From contig BDGG01000002.1 of the NCBI GenBank assembly GCA_001949185.1, positions 1,447,145 to 1,511,144 of the forward strand: a stretch of DNA of 64,000 nt, in the 5' to 3' direction. The notes under the pieces are model-generated. The model was not told the origin of the DNA, did not search any database, and saw nothing but the letters and a program-made list of their open reading frames with translations. This document shows, one piece after another, positions 32,794 to 44,951 of the stretch (its first letter is position 1; each line of letters opens with the position of its first letter). Source of the stretch: Ramazzottius varieornatus. Lineage: Eukaryota > Tardigrada > Eutardigrada > Parachela > Ramazzottiidae. A program made the position numbers and the translations under genes.

Positions 32794-35700
32794 ATGGCAC
32801 GGCTGGGTGGAGGAAACTGGATATTCCGGCCGTGGACCCCATTGTTATCTGCGTTATCAAGTGGACTAGTCAACAGACCTCAGTCGCATGCCTCCGTTAT
32901 CATTTTACTACTTTCCTGTGTAATTGGAGGCTGTCATGGCGCACAGCAGGCTTCTTTCACCGATGGAGATATTGCCGGTGCAGGTAAACCATTCCTTCAA
33001 TCAAACTCAACCGCGTTCTTCCTCGTGTGGCAAATTACAATATCAAACAATCAAAATTTTTTCGTGTTGTCATAAGCGACCCAGGTACGTAAACGCGCCC
33101 AAGACCGTTCTTCCCAAGTGGCGCACGGTTGCGGTACAATTGCTCGAAAGCGTGCGCCACTTGGAAAAATTGATTATGCCGGGTTTGCTTGTGTGCCGAA
33201 GTGGCGCACCTTTCAAGCCAGTACAATGTGAATGTGCGCCTCTTGGAATACAGTCTTGTCGAGTGACCCAAATTATCATTGTTGCTGGCTGTCTCAATAT
33301 TCTGTTAATAATATCTTGCTAATCTGCTTACAGTTATTGGGAGTGTTCTTTGTACACTGCTCCTCTGTTCCTTGATTGCTTTTGCTTTCTACTGGTTCTA
33401 CATTCGCAAGCGCGATGGACGGTTCGAGTTCGAAGGTACACCAAGGTTTTATTCTGTCATCTCCCTGTAAAATGTCGGTAACGGCACCGTTATGACTCCG
33501 GTACAGATGCAACAAAGCCAGGCTATAAAGTGGCTATGGCTCCTACGGCCAAAGTCATCCATCTGCAGCCCGACAATATACGAAAGAAGGAGCCAGCCGG
33601 CTATGGCTACCTCAACACCGGCTTCCGTTCCTCCGTTATCGACGACCGAGCCCTATTATGCGACGGTCGTCAAATCACCCGGACGGAACGTCATGATCCT
33701 GTCAAGAACTACGCAGGTACGGCCCAGTACATAAGTGGCGCACCCCTTCGAAATCCCATAAAACTCAGCCATGCGTAAGTATGCGTAGACGGACTTTACG
33801 AGATTTATCGTATTTGAGAGCGACAAAGATATTCGCCTTGAATTTCATCGAATTTATACCTTCGGGCGTCAAGAACCAATTCACGGCCCTGTTAAGCATC
33901 ATGGAGGCTCAAAGGGAGAATTTGAGCCAGATTGATTTAGCTAAGTAAACCGGTTGTTGGCAGTTGCGCTTTATGTTCCGTGCAAATTTACATTAAGACA
34001 TTTACTGGCCTTTGTATCCACTTCAGACTCATAGAAATATCCCTTGGCTAAGACGGCGTGTTGCTGTTTGTGTTTGTGGTTGGTGACAGACAACACACAC
34101 ATCATACACAGGTTGAACCAACGTCTGCCCCATCTGGATTGTGAGACCTAAGTTTCGCGTTGATCTCAAATATAGTTTGGTATGTGCGGTACTGTGGAAT
34201 TTACGTATAGGATGGGCGTGGATAAACAGGGTCCTTATGATTTTATACGAAGACGTGTCTGGACATTTTATTATCGGCATACTTGAGATTTCATAACGCG
34301 CGTGCAATCAAATAGCGAAGTAGATTTACGTTTCCCTATAAAGCATCTGACACCTCACAGTAAAATGTAGTCCTGTTAACCACTATGCATATAAAAAAAG
34401 AGTACGTCTGACGTCAGTCGTCAGAAGCGTTTTTGTAGTTCTTCCGGCTTTTTAGCATTGCCAAGCCGGCAAAAGTGCACCCAGACGCTCCTAACGAATT
34501 ACGCCAAGAGTACACTTTGAGTGGTAATTTTTTTTATGGGAAGTGCCGTCACGGTACTCAGGCTGACTGTACAAAAGGGACATATTTTTGAAAAAGGTTA
34601 TGTTGGTAACTTGGTATAAGTGCAGATGTGAATATTTCAGGCAGAAGAAGGTCTCGAGAGTTCGATGAGGCAACCGACAAGCTGAAGCGCCGTCGCTCAC
34701 GATCACACCAGAACTTACAGCGCCATCATCCCGGCATGCAGGTGCGTAAGCTGCGATAGCAACACACGCAGAGGAACCCACTTGTGATATTGATATTTTA
34801 CCTAACATGCTATGAGTTGTCTGTTGCGCAGGACGGACATGGCCAAGTAATCCGCGTCAAATTACGCGGCCATGACTTCACCGGCCTGGGATTCAATATT
34901 TGCGGCAACCTTCGCGATGGTATTTACGTCCAGAATGTCTTGCATAAAGGACCGGCTGCTGACTGTGGTCTCTTGGAATCAGGTAGACTTGGTCTTTGAC
35001 GGAAAACAGTACAAACCCTTTAGATCGATGATATCCCTCGACAGGTGATCGTATCGTCGATGTGCAAGTTTCCTTCAAGAACATTGTCTTCGAGGACGCT
35101 CTGACCATCCTCAGTTACGCCTCGCCCTACGATGTGACGCTCTACCTACAAAAAGAAGCAGACACAGGACGTCGGCCCAGGCAGACCAACTCGGATCAGA
35201 CCAATCGACGCAGCTGGCACTACGACATGAGCCAGACGACGCTGCCCAATGGCTTCTTGAAGCGAAGTCAGAGTAACGGCGATCTCGACCAGATCCACCG
35301 CACACGACGGCGCTCGTCTTCCGAGAGTTCCGCGCAGTCGCAGGAAGATTTCGAGGAACGACCGCGCTATGTCTACACCCGTCAGGCTGCGCCATCCCAA
35401 AACATCAACGAAGTCAAACAAGGACGGAAAAGTGTTCTCTCAGTGAAACATGCTGGATCGCTCAGGTGAAAGAATAATACAGCAATAGTCGAATTTTTTA
35501 CAAATGGCTATCTTGATCACCTTATCCTTTTCAGTTCTTTAAAGGAAAGAAGTTCGCCCACCTCTTCCATTCGCCACGTGATGATGGCGACACCTTCAGT
35601 CTCCGGCAACCGTAGCTTGGGTCCAGAGCCGACCAGCCACGCAACACGATCTCAAATTCCACCGACTAAGTCTGGTTCTGTCAAGAGCAGCCTTCACCAG

Positions 35701-36388
35701 ACCAGTAACGAAGTATCGGAGGAAACTGTCCTCTTCAGTCAGCTACAAGTCAAAGCAGCGCCGAGCAACAGCACTCGTACCAAGAAGGCGCCACCTGTGC
35801 CGTATCCAGCCTCCATCACTGTCAACAACCGCCCTTCACCTACACCGCGGCCTTTCAGCTCCATCAGTGAGACCAGTGGCTCTTCGGAACGCGAAGTAAC
35901 CCCGCTGCCCAATGACGATGAACAGCGAGAATCGTCCATGTTGGAGGATATTTATCGTCAGATGCATAGAGAAGGACAAGGGCCGACTGTTGTGCAGGAT
36001 GGCGCAAGAAGCTGGTCCTCGCCGGTTGACCGGAGTGCTGGGAGGAAGCCAGCCAGAGAGTATCAGACTTTCGAGATGGTGTGGACCGAAGGTTCGGAAT
36101 CGGACCGGTCTTCGATATACAACGATCGAAGTGCCGAAGTAGGTGATGCTGAAGCACAACGTACGTTGGGAATTAGACTTTGTAAAGAAGGTTTTTCTGC
36201 TATAGTTTAATCACGGAGCCAGTCGGGATCCGCATCAACGCTTGACAGGAAAGGATAGCGGTCTACCGTCTGACGATAGCCCCGCACCGGTAGTTAACCC
36301 CTATGCGCGATCCATCCCGGCTGTGTACTACCGCTCTCAACAGGATGCCGAAAAGGACAGCAAGACGTTCAAAAGTGGATACCCCTAG
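32794..36388 (+). CDS. Single-pass membrane protein with cytoplasmic PDZ domain
   Basis: Eight exons join in frame: 32794-32983, 33334-33435, 33507-33716, 34641-34741, 34832-34982, 35045-35465, 35535-36138, 36206-36388, giving 653 aa. Exon 1 ends in a signal-peptide-like stretch (SVIILLLSCVIGGCHGA) and a short ectodomain; exon 2 encodes a TM helix (GSVLCTLLLCSLIAFAFYWF) followed by YIRKRDGR, so the rest is probably cytosolic. Exons 5-6 form a PDZ domain (residues about 205-290): VIRVKLRGHDFTGLGFNI, GIYVQNVLHKGPAADCG, LLESGDRIVDV, DALTILSYASPYDVTLYL, with the GLGF carboxylate loop intact. A long Ser/Thr/Pro-rich tail follows. A membrane-tethered PDZ protein could gather receptors or junction proteins; I do not recognise the family. 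The donor of exon 7 (36138, phase 0) is preferred over 36160 because only it keeps the last exon in frame. Exon 1 start is the first in-frame ATG. Confidence 0.7.
33085..33265. repeat. Foldback MITE, family A (double copy), in PDZ-gene intron 1
   Basis: CCAAGTGGCGCACGGTTGCG ... AAAGCGTGCGCCACTTGG, then GAAGTGGCGCACCTTTCAAG ... GTGCGCCTCTTGGAATACAG. Flanks carry AAGACCGTTCTT and CAGTCTTGTCGAG. A half-site ATAAGTGGCGCACCCC lies near 33731 in intron 3. Confidence 0.75.
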
Positions 36389-37388
36389 GATGGCAATGAA
36401 GTTTCCGGCATCCATGTTGTTACAGGCCAAAGATTGTACACTTTTGCACTTTCTAGAACATGTGTGTTAAGAAACTTCTTCGCTTGAATTTTGAATAAGA
36501 ATAAATTTAGATTTCTGATACCTAGTGTACAGTCATCGCTTGGCACAATGCATTGGCGCTGTATCGATACTTTGCCCAATTACAGCCCGTTCGGGCCACA
36601 GCGCTACCACTGGAAAAAAGCGCTTCAGAAAATCAAAAAAGATAGTTTCTCCTTGTTCCTCATGGTGTTTCATACAGCGTTTCAAGCCGATTCCATGAAA
36701 CCACAGGGCGTTCCAGTTTAGTGAAAGACAACCCGGCAAAAACTGAAAGTTTGACTTCCGGTGGGGAAGATTTTGTGCCACGGAGAAACAATTATCTCGC
36801 ATACCCCATTTCTCAGCAGCAGCTTCCAGCTTCAATTTGAAATGTGTAAAACTGTTTGATTCATCATAGAAAACCAAAAACAACGACAAAAAAGTCAAGC
36901 TGATTTACAAAATAAATTTGGAACTTGAAATTTGGCCGTTTTGCCGCGAAACCCCCTTCCACGTCAAAAACTATAACTTTTGATTCGGCCGGTACAATCT
37001 GCTTTTAAGCATGACGCAGATAGCCTTGTTCTTGTTTTATTTGTTCTTACTGTTAACAGCACAAAACAAGCAGACAACATCAAGAAAACAATTTTTGAAA
37101 ACTGCCTAAAAATCTGCGAAAGTTGTTGTCTTTTTTCGAGTGTCTTCCGATGCGACAAAAATAAGTCATACTGCCGTGTCTCGTACAATTCAGCAAATTT
37201 TGTTCTTGACTATGATAAGCCATTGTTTTTGCTATCTATGTATGCTGTTTTGGACGCGAAAACGTTTCGATGGAGAGAGCTATGATTTCCAGAAGGTGGT
37301 AGCGATGTGGCCTGAACGGGCTGTAGTTACAGGAGAAAAACAAACAGCAAGAAAAGCCCGGAGAACACAGGACTGCATGGTAACTTTG
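36389..37388. other. Intergenic region
   Basis: Contains an AATAAA-like site near 36499 that would suit the PDZ gene. No coding exon recognised in the remainder. Confidence 0.45.
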
Positions 37389-40300
37389 TTACATCATAAC
37401 AGAAGGACCAATAGGTCGTGAAGTGGCGTTTGTCGGCGACACAATGGTGCTAACGTTCAAGCTATTCACGCTCTTCGCCACATTGGATAAATTAGTTAAA
37501 AGGTTGGCCAAGCCAGCACCGGATATGACCACCGTAGCCGGAGTCTTGAAAGTGACCGGCGCCAGGACCGGCGCGCTGGTTGTTGCCGAAGTAACTTTAG
37601 CGGTGGTAGCTGGCGAAGCGTTTGTTACCGCGTTCTGCAAAGCTTGACTAAAGTCGCTCCCAGACACCGGAACTCTAAGTGCGGAAGGATATAGCAAGAC
37701 ATTTCGGAACGTGGACGAGGATGACGGCGCTTCGGTGTACAGCTTCGAATCCTTGTAGCGTCGACGTAGAATACCGAGTATAGATGGATTACCCTGGTTC
37801 GGGTTGAGTCGTACTATCACTTTGTTGTTCTGACGCAAAGTGGCAGAAATACCACCGTCATCCGAAGACTGATCAGGCTCGACTGACAAAGGTCTAACCT
37901 GGGTCGTGTTGTCAGTCATGGTACCTCTTCTTTGCTGGAACGTTACTGGTCGACCTGACACTGTAGTTGAAGGAGGTGTAGTCGCGCTTACGCTGATGGA
38001 TGTGGGTCTCGTCGACTCAGCGCTGATCATCGGTAAGGTCGTTTTGACCGTTGTTTTACTTGGTGAGATTGGCGATGAAACTGTCCGTGGCGTTGGGGAA
38101 CTTCGGGTAGAAGTTATAGGTACCGCTGTTGAAGCTGGCGTTGGAGACGGCGTTGACGAAGATGACGTCAATGTGGGTAATGAAGTTGTGGGCCTTCTCC
38201 GGACTACCCCGTCTCCAGTAAGCACGACTTTGAGTAAAGCTGACGAAGATTCATTGTTGAAGTCTGAAGACGACTTATTGTTCACTATGACGTCAGGGAG
38301 CGTCAGTGCTTTGATTAAGGCTCCGGAAGAGGATTGGCCAGCGTTATCGTCCGTGTCTGTTCGTTCCTGGAAAAACGCTTGAGCAGCCTTTTGCTTCTGA
38401 GTCAAGGGTGGAGCGGGTTTGGGCAGGAAGACTATGGGTGGAGAGAATTGGAAACGAGGAGACGATGTGGCCGTGGTACTGGTGGAAGTTGTCGAAGGTG
38501 TGGAGGTGGAGAGCGTTACGGAGGTCTTTGGTAAGGTGGTCAACGGTGAGGACGGTGCTTGAAGGAGGCGAGTAGTGGCAAAGGTTGTGCTGGCAAGAGA
38601 CGGAGGACTGGTGTCGGCGTTGGCGGCTGGCAGGTAGGCACCGCGTGTGTAGGACTGAATCCAGTCGTAATAGAAGCCGACATTGGTGAAGAGGGTGGGT
38701 GCGGAAACTTGTCGGCAGCGGTTGACACCGACACCGACGATACCGCTTAGCTCCCAGTTACCGTACTTGCTCTGACATACTAACGGTGATCCGCCGTCGC
38801 GCTGTAAGGGGAGGAAACACTTCTTGTTGGTGAAATGATCGTAGAAAAACGGCTGTGGAATCAAGCATCCTCGGGAAGACTGGTCATTATCTGTCTACTA
38901 GACGGTCAATCGCACAGAAACCCGCGATTTTTTGTCATAAATTTGTCATTAATCTAATATGGTACAATGCTGAACCAAAAGCAAGTTCTGAATGGTGATC
39001 ATCTTGAAGGCCCGGCTAGGAATACAGGACTTACGTCGCATGTTCCACCTGGCTGCTCCTTGTCAGCGCTGTCGGCGCACAACATTGTGCTGGGCATCTC
39101 GTAGTTTTTCAGTCCCAATTGCTGGAAGGATTTCAGGCAGTCCAGCGGATATGGTATGTTCATCTCCAATTTCTGCAGCGTCGAGGCCACACCTGTAGTC
39201 CCCAAAGACATGTATTATAAAAGCTCCCTCTAATTCTGCCAGCCACTTCGACGACAGTTTCGTACTTTGCTTGGCCGTAGCTCCCCAGCCAGATGTAAAA
39301 CATTGTCCCTTCCACGGTTGATACGGGTTAGCCGGGTTGGGACTGAGACAAATGGGACAAATGTTGGGCGTGGCGCATGAGAGAGGATCGAAGCGGATAA
39401 TGGCGATATTGTTGTCGTATGTCTTGTCGTTGTAACCGCTGTGGAAGGCCATCTCGTTGGGAACCCGCAAGACTGGGATCTCGTCACTGTCCCAGCTGGT
39501 CGAAGCGGATTGGTTGGCGCCACTGCCTTGTTGTAGCAGGTCTGTCACTTGTTCCATATCTCGGAATCCGAATGCAACAAAAATGACAAAGTTGACGTCG
39601 GTGATGAAGGGCTGTAGGACGTGAGCGGCGGTTAGAGCCATGTCGTTCGCTATTGAAAGAGAGCCTCGTCAACTGCTTAACGGTAAGCGCACGGGATAAA
39701 ATAACCCTTCTGAATAAAGCTGTTATCTGTATCAATGTAGGTTCGAACTAAAGGAAGATTTTCCAAACCGATTGAGCGACTTTAAGTCAAATCAACTTCA
39801 TTATTTCATTTGCTTCCTACCGACAAGAGAAGCTCCTCCGATGTATATTGGCGTTGCTGTGGCCGAACTGTTTTGCAGCAGATTGGTATCCAATATAAAT
39901 ACACCACCCTGAACAAAATCACAATATTCTGATTTATGACGGAACAATTGTTTCATCAGTTTACGATACTGACTTATCGAATGAGGGAACTTTGACAAGG
40001 TCGAAAAAGAATGTCGGTACTGCTGACCTGCCAGCAGACTTGATACTTGTCGACGTCAGTGCCATTGACGATCCGTCCACTGCGTTCTTGCGCTTGTGAC
40101 TGCGCAGCTTGGCCGGAAGTGAGCGCTGACCAGTCATAACTGCTGTCCAAATTAATCTTACTTCCGGTCTGATCCTCCTTGGTAGTCGCATGACCAGCGA
40201 TGCCACAACTCTTACTGCACGAGCCACTGCTCACATCAGGCGAGCTCAAGGTTATACAGCAGAACTCGCTGCTGGTGCAATCTCCACGATTCTGATTGGG

Positions 40301-40459
40301 GGCAAAGTACCAAGGATAACCGTTGCGAAAGACACACGTGTATACATTGGAAGCACACTTGCCGCCGCGTCCACCTGGTCCAATACAGGATTGTCCTTGG
40401 GCTGTGGCACACAAAAGCAGTAACCAAGGAAGAAGACAGTAGAGAAAATGGAACGGCAT
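37389..40459 (-). CDS. Clip-type serine protease homologue (catalytically dead) with mucin-like C-terminal tail
   Basis: Five exons join in frame: 40459-40028, 39908-39821, 39649-39266, 39192-39035, 38801-37389, giving 824 aa. A signal peptide (MPFHFLYCLLPWLLLLCATA) precedes a six-cysteine clip-like region (SCIGPGGRGGKC ... CVF ... DCTSSEFCC). The trypsin fold starts at GRIVNGTDVDKYQVCWQ. His is kept (LTAAHVL), but the Asp position reads DNNIAIIRF (Asn before Ile), and the GDSGGP motif is RDGGSPLVC: the catalytic Ser is Gly. GDGGSP-type clip homologues in arthropods act as cofactors in melanisation and immune cascades. After YYDWIQSYTRG comes a tail of about 415 residues dominated by Ser, Thr and Pro (TSTPSTTSTSTTATSS and similar), likely O-glycosylated. 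Secreted by inference. The tail and the double loss of catalytic residues are the unusual points. Confidence 0.85.
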
Positions 40460-41241
40460 GTTGCTTTCTGTATCAGCTGTGGTACTAGCGCAAAGCTGAT
40501 CACTTCTTACTATTGACATACAGTACGGAAGAACAGAAGGGTGGCCAGCGTTAAGAAGAACTTAGCGGTTCAGACAAGGAAGCATCTCTAAAAATCACCT
40601 GCGAGAGAAAAAGCGAGGATTGGGTGGATTCCTAGCCGGTCATCTACCGCTCGACACGTGCAGATACAGATATACCGGTCTTTTCGCTGCTCCTAACCTC
40701 AGTGAAATACAGTAACATAATACTGAAGGCAGAATAATTGTAAGTAGTTCCGCCGGAAGACAAAAGCACATCAACTGTACAACGCCAATTTCTAACGCCT
40801 CCGATACAAGTCATATGCGTTTTCGTCGTGTTTTCGTCGAATGTTGTTCGTACTGCTCAAAATATTTAGACAGTACAAAATTTCGTACGAGGTGACCGTA
40901 GAAGTAAATCAAGTAAGATGCTTTATGATTAGCGCAAAATAATAACCAGCCTTACCTCTAATACAGATGTGCGAGCGACAAAAAATACGTACGTAAGTTG
41001 AAGACAGCTGAATAAATATTGACAAAAGGTGCAGACAGAAACTGATATGGAGGAGGAAGGAATTGAATGGGGGAATATTCGCAGCGACAGATGGATGCAC
41101 AATCAAAACCGGCGGGATTACATAGCCACCTCAGTGGTCGCGCAAGGGGAAAGTCAAACTCAGAACACACTGGAAAGGAAAGCAGGTCAGTGACGTAGTA
41201 TTGCTTCGGTACTGACTAGCGGGCCCGCTGACATCACGCCT
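40460..41241. other. Intergenic region
   Basis: Promoter-proximal region of the protease homologue gene and 3' flank of the methyltransferase gene. No exon recognised. Confidence 0.4.
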
Positions 41242-41985
41242 TCACATCTTGTTAGCCAGCGCCCCAATGGCCTCCTGTCCGCCATTGCGTAGATCCTCAG
41301 GATAGTACGGTCTATCAATGTAGCCAATCTTCTCCACAGCAAACCCAGCCTTTTGCACTTCCCTTCCCAGGACATCGGTATCGTACAGCATTAGCGACTC
41401 GGGCATGTGTTGTTTGCGTTGGGTCGTCAGATCCTTTACTTTGACAAAGCCTGGCCATTCCTCGTTCTTGCCTTTGCGCTCCAGATACTTATCGAAGAGC
41501 ACCTTGTGACTGCCAAGATGGACCGATTCGGCGGTGACGCACAGCAGTCCTCCAGGCTTCAACCACTTGTGGAACTTACCCAGGATAGTGCGCAGCTCGT
41601 CCCCAGTCAAGAAGTGAATCCAACGACAGGCCAGAATACCGTCCAGTGAGTTCTCGGCAATGGACTCAATCTCTAACACGTTTCCGGGAAGGAGCTCAAG
41701 GTGTGTGCGATCTTCTTCACTGACAGTATCCCACAATTCGTGCAGTTGACTTTCTGACAGGTCGTTGGCGATGACTTGCGCACCTGACTTGAGCAGTTCT
41801 TTCGAGGTATACCCGTAGGCCACACCGAAATCCGCCACGCGTGCTGCCTTGGGACAAGCTTTAACGTAATCGAAGAAACTTTGAACGTACTCGTCGATCG
41901 ACTGAATCATGAAGCCTTTCTTGTTGTTTGTCAGGAGGAAGGTGGGCTTGGCGTGCACGGTGGTGGCTGTCATCGTTCCAGCCAT
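41242..41985 (-). CDS. Class I SAM-dependent methyltransferase, intronless
   Basis: A 247-aa protein from the ATG at 41985 (MAGTMTATTVHAKPTF); a second ATG follows at 41973, and the open frame extends upstream to 42084 without typical protein sequence. Rossmann motif I is ARVADFGVAYGYTSKELLKS, motif II ends in VIANDLSESQ, motif III LELLPGNVLEIE, motif IV DGILACRWIHFLTGDELRTI, post-motif LKPGGLLCVTAES. Together these are the SAM-binding core of small-molecule methyltransferases; the C-terminal part (YDTDVLGREVQKAGFAVEKI) is typical of the UbiE/methyltransf_11/25 type. The substrate cannot be told. It is a single exon amid multi-exon neighbours, which fits either retroposition or bacterial origin. 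Confidence 0.85.
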   Translation of the reverse strand: MAGTMTATTVHAKPTFLLTNNKKGFMIQSIDEYVQSFFDYVKACPKAARVADFGVAYGYTSKELLKSGAQVIANDLSESQLHELWDTVSEEDRTHLELLPGNVLEIESIAENSLDGILACRWIHFLTGDELRTILGKFHKWLKPGGLLCVTAESVHLGSHKVLFDKYLERKGKNEEWPGFVKVKDLTTQRKQHMPESLMLYDTDVLGREVQKAGFAVEKIGYIDRPYYPEDLRNGGQEAIGALANKM

Positions 41986-43254
41986 CGCTGAGCAGCGGCA
42001 GCGGATCCGCAAGTCCAGCGACAGCTTTATTGAAAACCTGGACACAAAATGGCGGAGTTGATTCAAGAATCCGCTTGGCTTCAAGGTTCAGTCAGAATAC
42101 AATTAGAGTACGGGGATTGCACTCGAAATTTTCATGTTTCTGCTCACATTGTTGGCGAGAAATCTTCAAGAAAATCGAGACGGGGGACGACTTACCGGAA
42201 ATTCCCGACGTATACTGTCGCTGTCCGAATTTCTTCTGTATGATCGATCGCGAGGAAGAAATCTTTTTGCCTTTGTGAATCAGGTTACAGGCTGGTCCTC
42301 AGACACCTAAGCAAAAGGAAGCTTGCGGACGGAAAATTAAGGAATGACGAGGGAGCTACTGTAAATAAACATTTAATGAACAACACGGAGGCGTACTCAC
42401 GCAGCGATGCTATCGTCAGAATTACAGCTAGATTGCTCGTCTTATCGTCCACTTTTAATCTCCTCGCGACGGTCTTTCCGTCGAGATAGTGCCACACACT
42501 CCTTCGAGAACCAATGAACATTCTTTGCCAGTCATTACTATCACATGATGGAAGTTGTATTCTTAGCTCGAGGTGCTGCCGTTCGATGACGACGATTTTC
42601 TCGATGAATCAGCTAATAAAATAGCCTTCGTCTGATTACCCCATAGAGGAAAAAGCCTGACCGAAGCGGACTTGAAAACATGGAAATCAATGAGGTCTAT
42701 GTCCAAATTTCAAATATCTAACTTTTGCTGGCGTCGAGAAACCTGGGAACTGCCAAATAAATTCGCTCGACCGTATTATCTCAAGTGGTGCAAGGTTACG
42801 GTGTAACTGGCTCAAAGCGTGCGCCACTTCAGAAAAGGGATCTCGGCTTATTCATTTTACAGTACGACCTCCCGCCTTTCGGAAAGAAGAAAAGAAACCC
42901 TGTCCTGTCAGTGGTCTCCATTAGCTCTTTTTACTGGAAAACAAAGAGATAACAAACATCCTCTTTGCAACAACGCCATTGTAAAATTGGTCAGCGACGA
43001 AGGGTCAAACAATAAGGAAGTAGGGGTACGCTACACAGGAAAAGCTGTTTCTCATGTTTGAAGGAGATCAAGGCCGTATCTCGCAGAACTTAACTCAAAT
43101 AAGTTTAGATAGACGAAGACCGAGAAGAGGGGGTAAAAACACACGCTCGGTCAGTACAGTACAAACTAAAAAGAAACAAAAAAACAATTCAGAAAACGCT
43201 CAAACCAGGAAGCTTCAAGAACGATTTCCCCAATAATCTGCGTTCGGACTTCAG
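41986..43254. other. Intergenic region with one family A repeat
   Basis: A family A foldback copy lies at about 42770-42840 (CTCAAGTGGTGCAAGGTTAC ... GCGTGCGCCACTTCAG). No coding exon recognised. Confidence 0.45.
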
Positions 43255-44951
43255 TTAACTTTCGCGGTGAGCAGTAAGTTCTACTGCTATGGTAACGTCC
43301 AACCTGTCCGCTGCGGAATGCCAGGACTCGTTGTCCGAGGAGGAAGGACTCGAAGGCCCGTTGAGCGCAGGCAGGATGGACGACGGTAAGTCCGCCAACT
43401 GACCGCTATCTCCTTCCAGCCTTGCTAAACATGGGATGGCACAACCTGGTCTCACCTGCTCTGGGGTCGCCTGGCTATTTTCTGGTACTGTTACTTCTGA
43501 GTCTTCGTACGTGGGACTGACTGGAAGAAGTTGAGAGAGAGAGGGAAAGAGCGGTTGGGTGGAAGGCAGCTCGCTTTGCGAGGAAGAAGGCAGAGATTGA
43601 GTTGACTGACTCGACTGAATCAACTCGCTTGACTGAGTATTCTGACTGGGTCGAGCGAACTGGGCAGAGCGAGTTGATTTGCTGGAGGCTGTTGATTGAC
43701 CGGAAGGCGATTTTGTGGCTTTTCGGGCAGACCGCTGCAGCGAAACCTCCACCTTGTGCTTCCATTCTTCAGCAATATTCTGAGAAGAAACTGAACACGG
43801 TGAGGAACAGACAAGAGGAGCTAAGGTAAGATGCCTGTAAACTTTCATACTTGGGAGATAAGTGGTTGACTGAGGCTCAACCGCTGCTGCGTTGGCTCTT
43901 CCGCCTCCAAGCTACGCAAGGCAATCTTCTTCCGAGGTGTTGGAGAAGGCTGGGAAGAGGTAGACGGCTGACTGGGTTCGTCCGAGACCTGGTCGATTTG
44001 CGAAGAGCTAAACCATCCGGTCAGCGCATCCATCACATCGTCCGAACAGTGTCTGGATGCTTTCTTTCTGGGTGTACTGACAGAACGTCGAGCTGTCTTC
44101 CTTCTGTTATCTACCTGAGAAGTCACTTCTCTGTGCAGCGTTACTTCCTTGTAAGGAATAGCCCAAGGTTGTGTGATGATCCTGATTGGTGAGTCGTCAT
44201 CGAACTTCAAAGAGAAAGAAGAAAGTTTCTCGTAGTGCACAGCATCCTTCATGCCCAATCCAAAACGCACCCATGACGTCAAAAATGCGGTTGCAAGACT
44301 TGACATTAGTGACGTCACGTGCCAACTGGACAAAGTATCGTATCAAACCGGAAGTCGTTACTGTAACCTTGTAACCTACAGATCTGCTGTCCCGAGACAC
44401 CGATCTTGGCGCTTTTCTTTGACAGACATCTTGTGAGATTTTCTTCACTGACTTCCTAGGCCGCTTCTGTGCCGTCGGTGTTGTGGGAAGAGAAGTTGTT
44501 GGCGCGGAGTGGAATGGTTCAGGCTCGAAGCGTCGAGGCGATTGTATCGACTGACGACTGCGGAGAAGCCTGCCGCTTCTGCTCGAGCGTGCATCGTGCG
44601 AAGATGTCTTCTTCCGGAAGGTCGATCCTGCGACAATACAAAACAAACTCTACCAGAACTGGATGGCACTATCAGGATTCAACAGCGTACTTGCAGCTGG
44701 CTTCTTCACAGTTTCAACATCTGCTGCCAAAATAACCGTCGCCAACTTCAAAACTTTCCGCGGCTGGGACTTCGCGTTCTTCGCGACTCCATCCAACTTC
44801 AGTGTTGATCGAGTACGAAAAGAATAACGCTGCGGCTTAGGAGAATCTGGTCCATCCAACGATACTCTAAGGAGAAAGATAAGATCCGCGAACCTCAGAC
44901 AGGAATTCCCTCAATTCGGGCTTATTCGTACTGTTTCAGCGTTTCCGCCAT
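43255..44951 (-). CDS. Ser/Lys/Arg-rich protein of unknown function, divergent from Aurora kinase
   Basis: Five exons join in frame: 44951-44932, 44866-44691, 44627-44380, 44204-43851, 43779-43255, giving 440 aa starting MAETLKQ. Basic segments with many SP/TP sites dominate: KPQRYSFRTRSTLKL, RRFEPEPFHSAPTT, AQKRPRKSVKKIS, RRKTARRSVSTPRKKAS. One more ordered piece is SPIRIITQPWAIPYKEV. The C-terminal exon holds NIAEEWKHKVEVSLQRS followed by Ser/Gln-rich low complexity (TQSSELIQSSQSTQSLPSSS). No catalytic domain is recognised. The composition (RRS, SP sites, disorder) resembles mitotic or chromatin substrates such as INCENP, sororin or shugoshin, but none is matched. Its start lies about 930 bp from the Aurora kinase ATG in head-to-head orientation, so shared regulation is possible. 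Confidence 0.6.

Noticed and set aside
37906-38382. Plus-strand open frame over the mucin-like tail
   Set aside because: Val/Gly/Asp-rich shadow of Ser/Thr/Pro codons on the other strand.
39190-39270. Apparent frameshift in the serine protease homologue
   Set aside because: A GTACGA donor at 39265 and a CTACAG acceptor ending at 39193 remove about 73 bp and restore the frame, so it is an ordinary short intron.
43255-44951. Assignment of the Ser-rich gene as INCENP
   Set aside because: Tempting because it neighbours Aurora kinase, but no C-terminal IN-box or long single-alpha-helix region is visible.
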